Source: Candidatus Thermoflexus sinensis (GTDB taxonomy: Bacteria > Chloroflexota > Anaerolineae > Thermoflexales > Thermoflexaceae). From it: a DNA stretch of 62,003 nucleotides. The notes below the pieces were generated by a model. The model saw only the letters and a list, made by a program, of their open reading frames with translations, was not told the DNA's origin and searched no databases. Shown in pieces: positions 36,358 through 45,996 of the stretch. A program made the position numbers and the translations under genes. The stretch is from contig JAEVEY010000152.1 in the NCBI GenBank assembly GCA_016842045.1, positions 1 to 62,003 on the forward strand, in the 5' to 3' direction. The first letter of the stretch is position 1, and each line of letters starts with the position of its first letter.

Positions 36358-36459
36358 TCATCGTTTCATGAGAGATTCCATGCCGGGATGGCTCTGGAGA
36401 ATCTCTCGCCCTTCCCTGCAGTGATCGGCGAAAAGCCGCCTGACCTTTGCCTCGAACAT
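36358..36459 (-). CDS. Possible small ORF (33 residues)
   Basis: MFEAKVRRLFADHCREGREI... ends 31 bases before the membrane-anchored protein start. It is charged and helical, but no good ribosome binding site is seen and the frame is open well upstream. It may be chance. Confidence 0.22.
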   Translation of the reverse strand: MFEAKVRRLFADHCREGREILQSHPGMESLMKR

Positions 36460-36609
36460 TCCGCCGCCAACTTTCCCCCGATCGGGGGAGCGGATAGCCC
36501 AAGGTGCCCTCGCGACTTCAAGGGCTCCACCCAACGCAGGCGTCAGCGGTCGGCGGAGCCGAGGCCGAAGGCCGAGGTAGAGCGGATCTGCTGCACGCAT
36601 GGTCAGGCA

Positions 36610-36924
36610 CTATTTGGGCGTGTGCTTCTGGTGGCGAGCCGCTAACCATTTTGCCAGAGATTCCGGGCTTTCGGTAGAACGTTTCCCGAAGAGCAGACCC
36701 TCTACCCCAATATCTTCATCCAGGTCCGGCCAGTGAATACCATAACCAGCCCCTGCAATCCGAAAATTCTGCCGCTCTTCTGGTGTGGCGTAGATCAAAC
36801 GCGGATACCAGCTCAGCGGCACCGAGATAGTGCGCCCATCCTCCAGATCCACACTGAGGGTGTCCTCTGTCACTCGAACCTGCATAATTTTAGGCAATGC
36901 TACTGTAATGACCACAGAACTCAT
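36610..36924 (-). CDS. DUF2442 protein, probable partner of DUF4160
   Basis: 104 residues. The DUF2442 signature is visible: VRVTEDTLSVDLEDGRTISVPLSWYPRLIYATPEERQNF and GYGIHWPDLDEDIGVEGLLFG. Pairs of DUF4160 and DUF2442 genes recur in bacterial chromosomes and are suspected toxin-antitoxin systems; the biochemical role is unproven. Overlaps the DUF4160 gene by 35 bases on the same strand. Confidence 0.85.
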   Translation of the reverse strand: MSSVVITVALPKIMQVRVTEDTLSVDLEDGRTISVPLSWYPRLIYATPEERQNFRIAGAGYGIHWPDLDEDIGVEGLLFGKRSTESPESLAKWLAARHQKHTPK

Positions 36925-37132
36925 CCCACCGCTCCCGAAGCACGGTTAGGTTTTCCGTCAAGAGCCGTTCAATGCGGCGCAACTCAGCCCGGCTGTATCC
37001 GTAATTGGCAGCCAGGATAACCACAGGATCCAGCCAGAATTTAGCGCTCTTATCTTCACGACGGGGTTCATGGCAGTCGTAAGAGTATATGTAAATTCGA
37101 TACGGGCCTTCTTGCAACAACGTTGGGCTCAT
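36890..37132 (-). CDS. DUF4160 protein, probable partner of DUF2442
   Basis: 80 residues: LLQEGPYRIYIYSYDCHEPRREDKSAKFWLDPVVILAANYGYSRAELRRIERLL, typical of DUF4160, although the usual PHVHV segment is degenerate (EPRRED). It is the first gene of the pair. A TACAAT -10-like box lies about 50 bases upstream without a convincing -35. Confidence 0.85.
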   Translation of the reverse strand: MSPTLLQEGPYRIYIYSYDCHEPRREDKSAKFWLDPVVILAANYGYSRAELRRIERLLTENLTVLRERWDEFCGHYSSIA

Positions 37133-37299
37133 CCCTTGTTACCCGTCATCTCGGCCAGAGTGAGCGTCATTTCTTTACATTGTAGCACACCGGACGCTCC
37201 AGTGCCTAACGCCGGGTATCCGCGACCATGTTGTCCGCCGAAGATAAGGATTCGGCTCATGGACTTCGACGGTGTTTGCAAACCCGCGCTGTCCATGCA

Positions 37300-38367
37300 T
37301 CAATGATGCACCCAGACCCAGGTGCCCGGGTTGTCGCGGGTGGCTCGCACAAAAGGCGCATCCCCATAAGGTTCCGCCCACTCAAACAGCCAGCGGGCGT
37401 CGATGGGGGCCAGGTTCACGCAACCCCGGCTTTGCGGAAGGCCAAAGCGATCGTGCCAGTAAGCTCCGTGGAGCGCGTAACCCTGGTAGAAGAACATCGT
37501 CCACGGCACATCTTCCAGATAGTAATAACCGAAGATGTCCCCATCCATCAGCGTGGTTCGGGCTTTCACCTGGATCCGGAAGAGGCCGGTGACGGTGGGG
37601 GTGCGGGCCCGGCCCGATGAAACCAGAGTGGCATAGACCAGCCGGTCCCCCTCATAAGCCGCCAGGGTTTGCTCGTAAAGGTTCACCTCGATCCACTTCG
37701 CCCCGGGCGGGATCCCCTCGGGGGGCCGGGTGGGGAACACCAGCCCCACAGTCTGTTCCCGGACCCACTGCTGGGGGCCCACCCGATACCATTTCTGATC
37801 TCCCACGTGGCGGATCTCTTCCACGGTGATCATGGTGTAACGGGGCAGGGTGGGAGCCTTCGGGTCCGGAGCCCGGCCCGGCTCCTCGGAAGGCTGGGTA
37901 GCCTGAACGATCCAGCCGAAGGGGCGGGTGGGCGGAGCGCTGAAGGCCACCCCATGGAAGCTGGAGGGGGCGCCGAAGGCCAGATACGAGGCCTCGATAT
38001 ATTCATCCCGATTGATCTGATAGAAGATTTTCCCTCCCGCCTCCACGCGGCCGTGCACGCTCACCCACACATAGCCTGCGGGGAAGATCCGCCGGGGGGA
38101 GCCGCCGTTCAGCGCGTCTTCCGGCGAGCGATACGTTGGAGCGGGAGCTCGCACAAAGGCATAGGTGTAAGGGACCAGCGGTTGGGCCGGGGTTCCGGTC
38201 CGGCTCCGGTAGGACCCCGGAGGATCCACTTTCCCATTTGCGGAGATCGGGGAAGGGGTTCGCAGGGGAGCCGGGCGGGGACAGAACGTCGGGTCCCCAT
38301 CGGGAGGAATGCAGCGGCCTGCCGCCGAAAGGATCAGTCCGAAAAATCCCAGGATGAGCTCCACCAT
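37300..38367 (-). CDS. L,D-transpeptidase (YkuD domain), exported
   Basis: 355 residues. An N-terminal hydrophobic export segment and a Pro-rich stretch are followed by SH3-like/repeat regions (VWVSVHGRVEAGGKIFYQI; WYRVGPQQWVREQTVGLVF) and the YkuD catalytic domain. This has IEVNLYEQTLAAYEGDRLVYATLVSSG, HGAYWHDRFG and SRGCVNLAPIDA with catalytic Cys316. Such enzymes make 3-3 peptidoglycan cross-links or attach proteins to the wall. It is monocistronic. Confidence 0.92.
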   Translation of the reverse strand: MVELILGFFGLILSAAGRCIPPDGDPTFCPRPAPLRTPSPISANGKVDPPGSYRSRTGTPAQPLVPYTYAFVRAPAPTYRSPEDALNGGSPRRIFPAGYVWVSVHGRVEAGGKIFYQINRDEYIEASYLAFGAPSSFHGVAFSAPPTRPFGWIVQATQPSEEPGRAPDPKAPTLPRYTMITVEEIRHVGDQKWYRVGPQQWVREQTVGLVFPTRPPEGIPPGAKWIEVNLYEQTLAAYEGDRLVYATLVSSGRARTPTVTGLFRIQVKARTTLMDGDIFGYYYLEDVPWTMFFYQGYALHGAYWHDRFGLPQSRGCVNLAPIDARWLFEWAEPYGDAPFVRATRDNPGTWVWVHH

Positions 38368-38841
38368 AAGTCCCTCTCAGCGTTGATTTGTTGAGTATAA
38401 CCCAACAAAACGATGAGCCGGATGGCAAACCTGATGCGTCCTCGAGCGGGAGGAGCAGGTCTAACGAATTCTGACCCCCGCGGTTGGTTCCTCTCTAATT
38501 ATAACGTAGCAGGAATTCAAAAGGTTCCTGGACGCTTGCCCTACGGAGAACGGGCGACTGACCAACGTGGGTGCTCTCCATTTCTGCGGGGTTTCTCAGG
38601 GGGGCCTGCGGGCGAGCAGCGACGTGGAGGCTGGGCGGGCTGCCTTCGGTAGCCTGCCCAGCCCTTCTGGATGAGCGGAGCGGTTTTCCCGGCTGCCTTC
38701 AGGCCAGCAGGAGATTGGCCTTCCAGGGCACCATCCCCTCAGGCATTCATCTTTCCATCATCGCTAAAGCGGTTCAGGTCGCCGCGGAAACGGCTCCTGT
38801 AAGCCACTGGTCGGAGGGGCTTTTGCCCCGACGGCTTGCGC
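38368..38841. other. Gene-free stretch with a large hairpin
   Basis: Contains the 35-base palindrome at 38629-38663. No reading frame here has a ribosome binding site and recognisable content. Confidence 0.5.
38629..38663. repeat. Large hairpin (palindrome family)
   Basis: GGCTGGGCGGGCTGCC-TTC-GGTAGCCTGCCCAGCC, one mismatch, same apical TTC as the copy at 19755. Confidence 0.7.
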
Positions 38842-39861
38842 TCAAGGCGATTCCTCGAAGAGCCGCGCCAGCTCATCCCGGGGGAAGGGCTGGAGGGGTT
38901 CGCGCCGGCCGGCGCGTTCGATCCAGCATCCTTCTTCCACGGGCTGGAGCTCCCCGATGATGGCCGCCGGACGCCCGGCCGCGATCAGCGCGTCCCGGAT
39001 CGCCGGCGCATCTTCGGGTGGGGCGACAATGAGGAGCGAGCCGGAAGCCAGCAGGCCCCAGGGATCCAGTTCATAGTGCTGGCACAGGGCCCGGGTCTCC
39101 GGATAGATCGGCACGGCCTCGCCGTCCACCCGGATCCCGAGGCCGGCCGCCTGGGCGAGCTCCCAGAGCCCGGTGGCCAGCCCCCCCTCCGTGGGATCGT
39201 GCATCGCATGCACCCGACCGGCCCTCAGGGCGATCTGCGCGTCCTCCACCACGCTGATCCCGGGGTTGTAAAGGAAACCCGCGCAGCGATCGAGGAACGC
39301 TTCCCCGAAGATCGGCAATAGCTCCGTACGCTTCTCCCGGGCGATCACGGAGGTGCCCTCAATGGCGATCGGTTTGCTCAGGATCACCGAATCCCCAGCC
39401 CGGGCACCACGCGGGGTGATCAGACGATCGGGATGAACTTCTCCCAGCATGAATCCAGCGATGATCGGCCGGTCCAGACCGTAAGTGACCTCGCTGTGGC
39501 CGCCGATCAGTGTGATCCCCGTGGCCTCGCAGGCGGAGCGGAGCTGCTGGAAGATCCGCTCGACCAGCTCGACATCCGTGCGTCCCTCCGGCAGGAGGAG
39601 GATCGCCATCATCCAGCGGGGGAGGGCGCCGGTGGTCGCGATATCGTTGGCGTTGATCTGAACGGCATACCACCCGATGGCATCGGTGGCGAAGGTGATG
39701 GGATCCGCCTTGACCACGAGGCAGCGATCCCCCATATCGACCACCGCCGCGTCCAGACCGATCCCCGGCCCGAGCCGCACCCGCGGATCCGGGATCGGGA
39801 AATCCAGCAGGCGCTGCATCAACTCCAGGGGAAGCTTTCCCACCGGGAAGATCCTGGACAT
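38842..39861 (-). CDS. AIR synthase / HypE-like protein
   Basis: 339 residues of the PurM/HypE/ThiL/SelD ATP-binding superfamily: GPGIGLDAAVVDMGDRCLVVKADP, AVQINANDIATTGALPRWMMAI, LIGGHSEVTYGLDRPII, MHDPTEGGLATGLWELA. The closest resemblance is to hydrogenase maturation protein HypE, but the C-terminal catalytic PRIC-type cysteine motif of true HypE is absent (the end is RDELARLFEESP). No hydrogenase genes are nearby. The substrate is therefore open. Confidence 0.8.
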   Translation of the reverse strand: MSRIFPVGKLPLELMQRLLDFPIPDPRVRLGPGIGLDAAVVDMGDRCLVVKADPITFATDAIGWYAVQINANDIATTGALPRWMMAILLLPEGRTDVELVERIFQQLRSACEATGITLIGGHSEVTYGLDRPIIAGFMLGEVHPDRLITPRGARAGDSVILSKPIAIEGTSVIAREKRTELLPIFGEAFLDRCAGFLYNPGISVVEDAQIALRAGRVHAMHDPTEGGLATGLWELAQAAGLGIRVDGEAVPIYPETRALCQHYELDPWGLLASGSLLIVAPPEDAPAIRDALIAAGRPAAIIGELQPVEEGCWIERAGRREPLQPFPRDELARLFEESP

Positions 39862-40188
39862 CGTTGTCTGGCCTCCTTTTTGCAGGGCAGGGATGGTGCA
39901 GGTCAGGTAGTCGCTCCAGGGAGCGGGGAGGATGCTTTCCCCCTGGATGGGGGAATACCCTCACCCTTTATGATATGATGAGTGGGGAAGGGGAGGGAGA
40001 GCGATCTCCCACGCGGGGAATTCCCGCCTCCTCCTGGTTCCTGAGGTTCGAAGGGTCGCTGGAGCCCGGGCGCTCGAATGGATAAGGCCGAACGGACCCC
40101 TTCCGGGGCTTCCACGACATGATCGCGGCTCCTTCGAAGGAACGGCCCGGATGCCCTGTGGTTCCAAAACTCCTCTCCGGAGGTGGAG
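39862..40188. other. Divergent intergenic region
   Basis: Separates the HypE-like gene and the UPF0182 gene. A TATGAT-like -10 around 39970 is the only candidate promoter element I can point to. Confidence 0.35.
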
Positions 40189-42843
40189 ATGGCCTGGCGG
40201 CGGCGAGGGGGCTTCGAACGGACTGTTGATATCGATCTGCAGCGGTTTCCATGGGAGAGATGGTTGCGATGGGCGCTGGTCCTGTTCGGCCTGTGGGCGG
40301 CCCTGCTGTTCCTCCCTGGACGTCTGCTGAGCCTGTGGGTGACGTGGGAGTGGTTCCGGGACCTGGGCTATGAATCCGTTCTGTGGACGCAGTGGCAGGC
40401 CCGGGTCGCGCTTTTCCTCGCCGGATGGGCCGTGGCCGCCTTCTTCCTGGGGTTCAACGCATGGCTTGCCGCTCGTGCTGCCGGCCGCTCCCCCCGTCTC
40501 TGGCTGGGCCTGGCCCTGGCGGCCGGCTTTCTCTTCGGCCTTGCCCTTCAGGGGCAGTGGGAGAGCGTTCTGCTGGCCCTGAACGCGGAGCCTTTCGGGG
40601 TTCGCGATCCCATCTTCGGCCTGGACGTCGGCTGGTATGTGTTCCAGTGGCCCCTGTGGGCCTTCCTCCAGGAGATCGCCCAGTGGGGGCTGATCCCCCT
40701 TTCGGCGCTCTTCCCGCTGCTCCTCCCGGTTCCCCGGCGCTGGCGATGGGCGCACCTTTCCGTCCTCGCGGCTGTGTTCTTCCTGCTGATGGCGGTGGGC
40801 TACCGCTTCGACGCCTACCGGCTCCTTTACACCGAGCGACCCATCGCCTTCGGGGCGGGCTACGCCGATCTCCATGCCCGTCTCCCGGTCCTGAACCTCC
40901 TGAGCGTCCTGATGGTCCTCCTCGCCGCCGGGATGCTGCTGAACCTGTGGTGGCGTCGCCCCATCCTCCTGGCCGCGGGGTTCGGGGGCTGGCTCGCTCT
41001 GGCCCTCGTGGGCCTTGAGGTTTACCCGGGCCTGATCCAGAGCCTGGTGGTGCGCCCCAACGAGCTGGCGCGCGAGAGCCCCTACATCGCCCACAGCATT
41101 GCCTTCACCCGGCGCGCCTATGGCCTGGATCGCTTTGAGGAGCGTGTTTTCTCTCCCCGCGAAGCTCCCACTCCCGAGGAGATCCAGGCCAGCACGGAGA
41201 TCCTGGAGGGGATCCGCCTGTGGGATTACCGTCCGTTGCTGCAGACCTTACAGCAGCTTCAGAGCATCCGGCCGTATTACGTGTTCGTCGATGTAGATGT
41301 GGACCGCTATTCCATCGACGGTATGTATCGTCAGGTCATGCTGAGCGTGCGGGAGCTGGATCTGGGGGCGCTTCCCCCTCAGGCCCGCACCTGGGTCAAC
41401 CGGCATCTGGTCTTTACCCACGGCTATGGCGCGGTGGTCGTCCCGGTGCGGGCCTTCACCCCGGAGGGCCTTCCGGAATTCGTGCTGAAGGACATCCCAC
41501 CGGTGGGGGCGCTCTCTCTGACCCGCCCGCAGATTTACTTTGGGGAGCGGACCGTCGACTTCGCCCTGGTGAACACCGCGGTGCCGGAGTTCGACTACCC
41601 GCGGGGCGAGGAGAACGTCACCACGACCTACGAGGGCCGCACCGGCGTCCGCCTGGGTGGGCTGGCGCGGCGGGCCCTCTTCGCCCTCTACTTCGGGGAT
41701 GCCAATCTGGTGCTGAGCGGAGCGCTCACCTCAGAGAGCCGCATCCTGTTCTGGCGGGATATCCGGACCCGTTTGCAGAAACTGGCGCCGTTCCTGCGCT
41801 TTGATCCGGACCCCTATGCCGTGATCCTGGATGGGCGGATCGTGTGGGTGGCGGATGCTTACACGTGGACGGACCGCTATCCTTACAGCCAGCCCCATGA
41901 GGATCTGAACTACATCCGGAACAGCGTGAAGGCGGTGGTGGACGCCTACGATGGGACGGTGACCTTCTATGTGGTGGAAGATGAACCGCTGATCCGGGCC
42001 TGGCGGCGGATCTTCCCGATCCTCTGGCGGGACTTCTCGGAGATGCCCGAAGGGTTGAAATCGCATCTGCGTTACCCGGAAGGCCTGTTCCGGATCCAGG
42101 CGGAGATCTTCCGCACCTATCATGTGCAGGATCCCCGCACCTTCTACAACAAAGAGGATGTGTGGGCGGTCCCCATGGAGATCTTCGGCTCCGAACCCCA
42201 GCCGATGGAGCCCTACTATGTGCTCACCCGGCTGGATCCGGGCGGTCCGGTGGAGTTCGTCCTCATCCTCCCCTTCACCCCGTCCGGGCGGCAGAACATG
42301 ATCGCGTGGATGGCGGCCCGCTCGGATCCCGGCCGCTACGGAGAGGTGCTCCTTTATCGCCTGACCAAGGAGCGCCTGATCTTCGGCCCGCAGCAGATCG
42401 AGGCACGGATCGATCAGGAACCCACGATCTCCGCTCAGCTCACCCTGTGGAGCCAGCGGGGCAGTCAGGTCATCCGGGGGAATTTGCTGGTGATCCCGAT
42501 CGGGCAGGCCTTCCTCTATGTGGAGCCGCTGTATCTGCTGGCGGAGCAGGGCCAGATCCCGGAGCTGAAGCAGGTGATCGTGGCCACGGAGCAACGGGTG
42601 GCGATGGCGCCCACCCTGGAGCAGGCCCTGGCCCAGGTCATCGGCGGGGCCCCGGCTTCCGGTCCTTCGGGCCCGGGCCCTTCCCCTGGCGCGGACATCA
42701 CGACCCTTATCCGGCAGGCTTACACCCACTATCAGCGCGCCCAGGAGGCGATCCGCCGGGGCGACTGGGCAGCCTACGGGGCAGAGATCGAGGCCCTGGG
42801 CAGGGTCCTGGAAGCCCTTCAGCAGGCCACCGGCGGACCATAG
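40189..42843 (+). CDS. UPF0182 family integral membrane protein
   Basis: 884 residues. About seven transmembrane helices occupy the first 300 residues (WLRWALVLFGLWAALLFLPG, VALFLAGWAVAAFFLGFNAW, LLNLLSVLMVLLAAGMLLNLWW and others). A large extracytoplasmic domain follows with family hallmarks: IAHSIAFTRRAYGLD, VWVADAYTWTDRYPYS, YNKEDVWAVPMEI, and a closing alpha-helical segment. The function of the family is unknown. ATG 40189 has GGAGG five bases upstream; an in-frame GTG at 40183 is less well placed. rnpB follows. Confidence 0.92.
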   Translation: MAWRRRGGFERTVDIDLQRFPWERWLRWALVLFGLWAALLFLPGRLLSLWVTWEWFRDLGYESVLWTQWQARVALFLAGWAVAAFFLGFNAWLAARAAGRSPRLWLGLALAAGFLFGLALQGQWESVLLALNAEPFGVRDPIFGLDVGWYVFQWPLWAFLQEIAQWGLIPLSALFPLLLPVPRRWRWAHLSVLAAVFFLLMAVGYRFDAYRLLYTERPIAFGAGYADLHARLPVLNLLSVLMVLLAAGMLLNLWWRRPILLAAGFGGWLALALVGLEVYPGLIQSLVVRPNELARESPYIAHSIAFTRRAYGLDRFEERVFSPREAPTPEEIQASTEILEGIRLWDYRPLLQTLQQLQSIRPYYVFVDVDVDRYSIDGMYRQVMLSVRELDLGALPPQARTWVNRHLVFTHGYGAVVVPVRAFTPEGLPEFVLKDIPPVGALSLTRPQIYFGERTVDFALVNTAVPEFDYPRGEENVTTTYEGRTGVRLGGLARRALFALYFGDANLVLSGALTSESRILFWRDIRTRLQKLAPFLRFDPDPYAVILDGRIVWVADAYTWTDRYPYSQPHEDLNYIRNSVKAVVDAYDGTVTFYVVEDEPLIRAWRRIFPILWRDFSEMPEGLKSHLRYPEGLFRIQAEIFRTYHVQDPRTFYNKEDVWAVPMEIFGSEPQPMEPYYVLTRLDPGGPVEFVLILPFTPSGRQNMIAWMAARSDPGRYGEVLLYRLTKERLIFGPQQIEARIDQEPTISAQLTLWSQRGSQVIRGNLLVIPIGQAFLYVEPLYLLAEQGQIPELKQVIVATEQRVAMAPTLEQALAQVIGGAPASGPSGPGPSPGADITTLIRQAYTHYQRAQEAIRRGDWAAYGAEIEALGRVLEALQQATGGP

Positions 42844-42909
42844 GAGAGCAGCTCGCCGGTGGCCTGCACGACGGCGGCGAGGGGCTGTTCTGCGGATCGG
42901 ATTTGGGGG

Positions 42910-42915
42910 TAAAAT
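42910..42915 (+). promoter_or_regulatory. -10 element of rnpB
   Basis: TAAAAT eight bases before the predicted 5' end of RNase P RNA, with a weak TTCTGC -35 at 16 bp. Confidence 0.55.
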
Positions 42916-42922
42916 CTTTCAT

Positions 42923-43341
42923 GGGCCGTGCCAGAAGGCCGGGCGGTCGCGGGTCGGGGAAACCCGGCCTGAGGAAAGTCCGGGCTCCAGCGGGGCAGGG
43001 TGCCGGGTAACACCCGGACGGGGCGACCCGTGGACAGGGCCACAGAAAACAGACCGCCGATCCGCCCGGGGCCTTCCCCGGGGCCATGGAGGCAAGGGTG
43101 AAAAGGTGGGGTAAGAGCCCACCGGCCGGGCGGTAACGTTCCGGCGCATGGTAACCCCCACCCGGAGCAAGGCCAAGCAGCGGGCGCGGCGCCCTGAAGG
43201 GGCGCCGGGGCTGCCCCGCGCCCAATGCCCGCGGGTAGGCCGCTTGAGGCGGCGGGTAACCGCCGTCCCAGAGAGATGACCGCCACCCCGCGGATCCCCG
43301 CGGGGGACAGAACCCGGCTTACAGGCCCTCTGGCACGGCCC
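42923..43341 (+). ncRNA. rnpB: RNase P RNA (bacterial type A-like)
   Basis: Catalytic RNA that matures tRNA 5' ends. About 419 bases. Conserved blocks are GAGGAAAGTCCGGGCT at 42971, ACAGAAAACAGACC at 43041 and GGGGGACAGAACCCGGCTTA near the 3' end. The ends pair as helix P1: GGGCCGTGCCAGA (42923-42935) with TCTGGCACGGCCC (43329-43341). Its 3' terminal 56 bases are duplicated at 43888-43943. Confidence 0.95.
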
Positions 43342-43531
43342 GGATCGCTTTCAGAAGGGATTTTCCCTCAGGGGACCGGGAAAACGAGCAGGTCGCCGGG
43401 GGCGATCCATGCAGCCCCGGAGGATGCGGGGTTATGCGGTTAGCCTCAAGCTTTTCTTCCCCCCCCTCATTGCCCTTTGGGCGATGAGGAGGAGCAAAGG
43501 CTTTCATTTCAAGCTCAAAGGAGGCCGGAAG

Positions 43532-43762
43532 ATGGCGGTGGAGATCGCCCCGCGCATCACTGTAGATCCCAGGGTGCGGTTCGGAAAGCCGGTCATCAAA
43601 GGCACGCGCGTTCCGGTCGATCTGATCGTGGGCAAGCTGGCTGGAGGGATGTCGGTCGAAGAGGTCGCGCGCGAATACGAAATCACCGAGGAAGATGTGC
43701 GCGCTGCCCTCCAGTATGCTGCCGAGATCCTGTCCGCCGAAGAAGTGCGGATCAGCTCCTGA
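43532..43762 (+). CDS. DUF433 antitoxin-like protein
   Basis: 76 residues: ITVDPRVRFGKPVIKGTRVPVDLIVGKLAGGMSVEEVAREYEITEEDVRAALQYA, a DUF433 (VapB-antitoxin-like) winged-helix domain. It normally pairs with a DUF5615 PIN-like toxin, and here the toxin start overlaps its stop but the toxin is broken. AAAGGAGG precedes the ATG. The unit lies between rnpB and a copy of the rnpB 3' end. Confidence 0.88.
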   Translation: MAVEIAPRITVDPRVRFGKPVIKGTRVPVDLIVGKLAGGMSVEEVAREYEITEEDVRAALQYAAEILSAEEVRISS

Positions 43763-43872
43763 TGGGGCGCTTCCTTGTCGATGAGGATATGCCGCGCTCC
43801 ACGTCCGTTGTCCTGCGGGAAGTGGAGCCCCATCGCATTCGCATCAGGCGTCCGGCTTCCGATCGCTGGTAA
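43762..43872 (+). pseudogene. Truncated DUF5615 PIN-like toxin
   Basis: Reads MGRFLVDEDMPRSTSVVLRE..., the N-terminus of a DUF5615 toxin with its first catalytic acidic residues, then stops after 36 codons instead of about 110. The break lies 16 bases before the duplicated rnpB 3' end, so recombination there probably removed the rest of the gene. Confidence 0.7.
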
Positions 43873-43887
43873 GCTGGTCTTCAGTGA

Positions 43888-43943
43888 GCGGATCCCCGCG
43901 GGGGACAGAACCCGGCTTACAGGCCCTCTGGCGCGGCCTGGAT
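43888..43943 (+). repeat. Duplicate of the rnpB 3' end
   Basis: 54 of 56 bases match 43290-43345, in direct orientation, with the first 45 identical. The two differences (A to G, C to T) both keep G-U pairing with the rnpB 5' strand of helix P1. Confidence 0.92.
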
Positions 43944-44040
43944 ATGCCTCTTTACCCGGATTTCCAGTTTCCTCGCCCCTGGAACCCCGGATGTGGTGTT
44001 CCCAGCGCGCGTCTCCCCATGAGCCCCCTCGAACACAATT

Positions 44041-44056
44041 TGTGAAAAATGTCACT
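44041..44056. promoter_or_regulatory. CRP/FNR-family-like box upstream of gap
   Basis: TGTGAAAAATGTCACT, nine of ten dyad positions. A TAGAAT lies about 35 bases downstream as a possible -10. Confidence 0.4.
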
Positions 44057-44252
44057 ATATGGGCGATAGGAGATGCTTTAGAATGGCAAGAGATGGCGTT
44101 TTCGCGGCTGGAGCCGAGAGGGTGGTGGTGGATGACCCTCGAGGGCTGGGGCTTCCGGGTTTCTGCCGGTCTTCTCCTAAGGCTGTATAGGGGAGGGGCC
44201 ATCTCGCCTTCTGGATGGGAGTTGAAGGGCGGGATATCGAAAGAGCCCATAA

Positions 44253-45368
<1,116 letters not shown>

Positions 45369-45401
45369 TCCTCACAGGCGGGGCCCTCCGCCAGGGCCAG
45401 A

Positions 45402-45443
45402 AGCCGGCTCGTGCAGCAGCAAGGCTACTGCTGCGCGAGCCGG
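45402..45443. terminator. Bidirectional hairpin between gap and the DUF6504 gene
   Basis: GCCGGCTCG-T-GCAGCAG pairs with CTGCTGC-G-CGAGCCGGC around an 8-base loop, between convergent genes. Confidence 0.6.
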
Positions 45444-45466
45444 CCAGGCCCGGCGGCAGCAACCGG

Positions 45467-45751
45467 CTACGTGCTCTCTGATCCTTCCATCGTGTAAAGC
45501 ACCCAGTAACGCCTCCCCGGTCCCCGGTGGAAGTGCAGCTCAAAGATAACCTCGCCTGCCACGCGCACCCGATACACATCCCGGTGGCGGCGTCGCCACC
45601 AGGGGCGGCTGAAATCCAGCCTGCGCTCCGTCGAAAGCACCTCGAGAACCGGATATCGATTCCCCCGCCAGATCACCGCGGCCGGCAGGCCAGGCTTTTC
45701 CTCAAACACCACCTCGATCTCCTCCCCAATGAACCGGCGCATCCCGGACAT
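45467..45751 (-). CDS. DUF6504-like small protein
   Basis: 94 residues: RRFIGEEIEVVFEEKPGLPAAVIWRGNRYPVLEVLSTERRLD...RPWWRRRHRDVYRVRVAGEVIFELHFHR...WVLYTME. It looks like the DUF6504 family found near DNA polymerase IV/ImuB-type genes in other bacteria, but no such gene is adjacent here. The ATG at 45751 has GGGAGG five bases upstream. Function unknown. Confidence 0.7.
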   Translation of the reverse strand: MSGMRRFIGEEIEVVFEEKPGLPAAVIWRGNRYPVLEVLSTERRLDFSRPWWRRRHRDVYRVRVAGEVIFELHFHRGPGRRYWVLYTMEGSEST

Positions 45752-45996
45752 CGTTTCCTCCCGGGAGATGGGGTCGGGCTGGGAGCGGACAAAGCCTTCC
45801 GGTTTATGGGGGCGCGCCCACTTGCTCCTCAAAATATCTCATCCTCCTTTTGCGCCGTGTGGCAGTGCAGGGAGAGGAGAAGGGCAACCTCCCGACGGGG
45901 CGTGGCTTTCCCTATCATCCAAAGTTTAATTAAAATAGAAACCAGGTAAGTTGTGATCCTGCTCTCTATCCTGGCTTGATGGTAAAGGAGGGAGCC

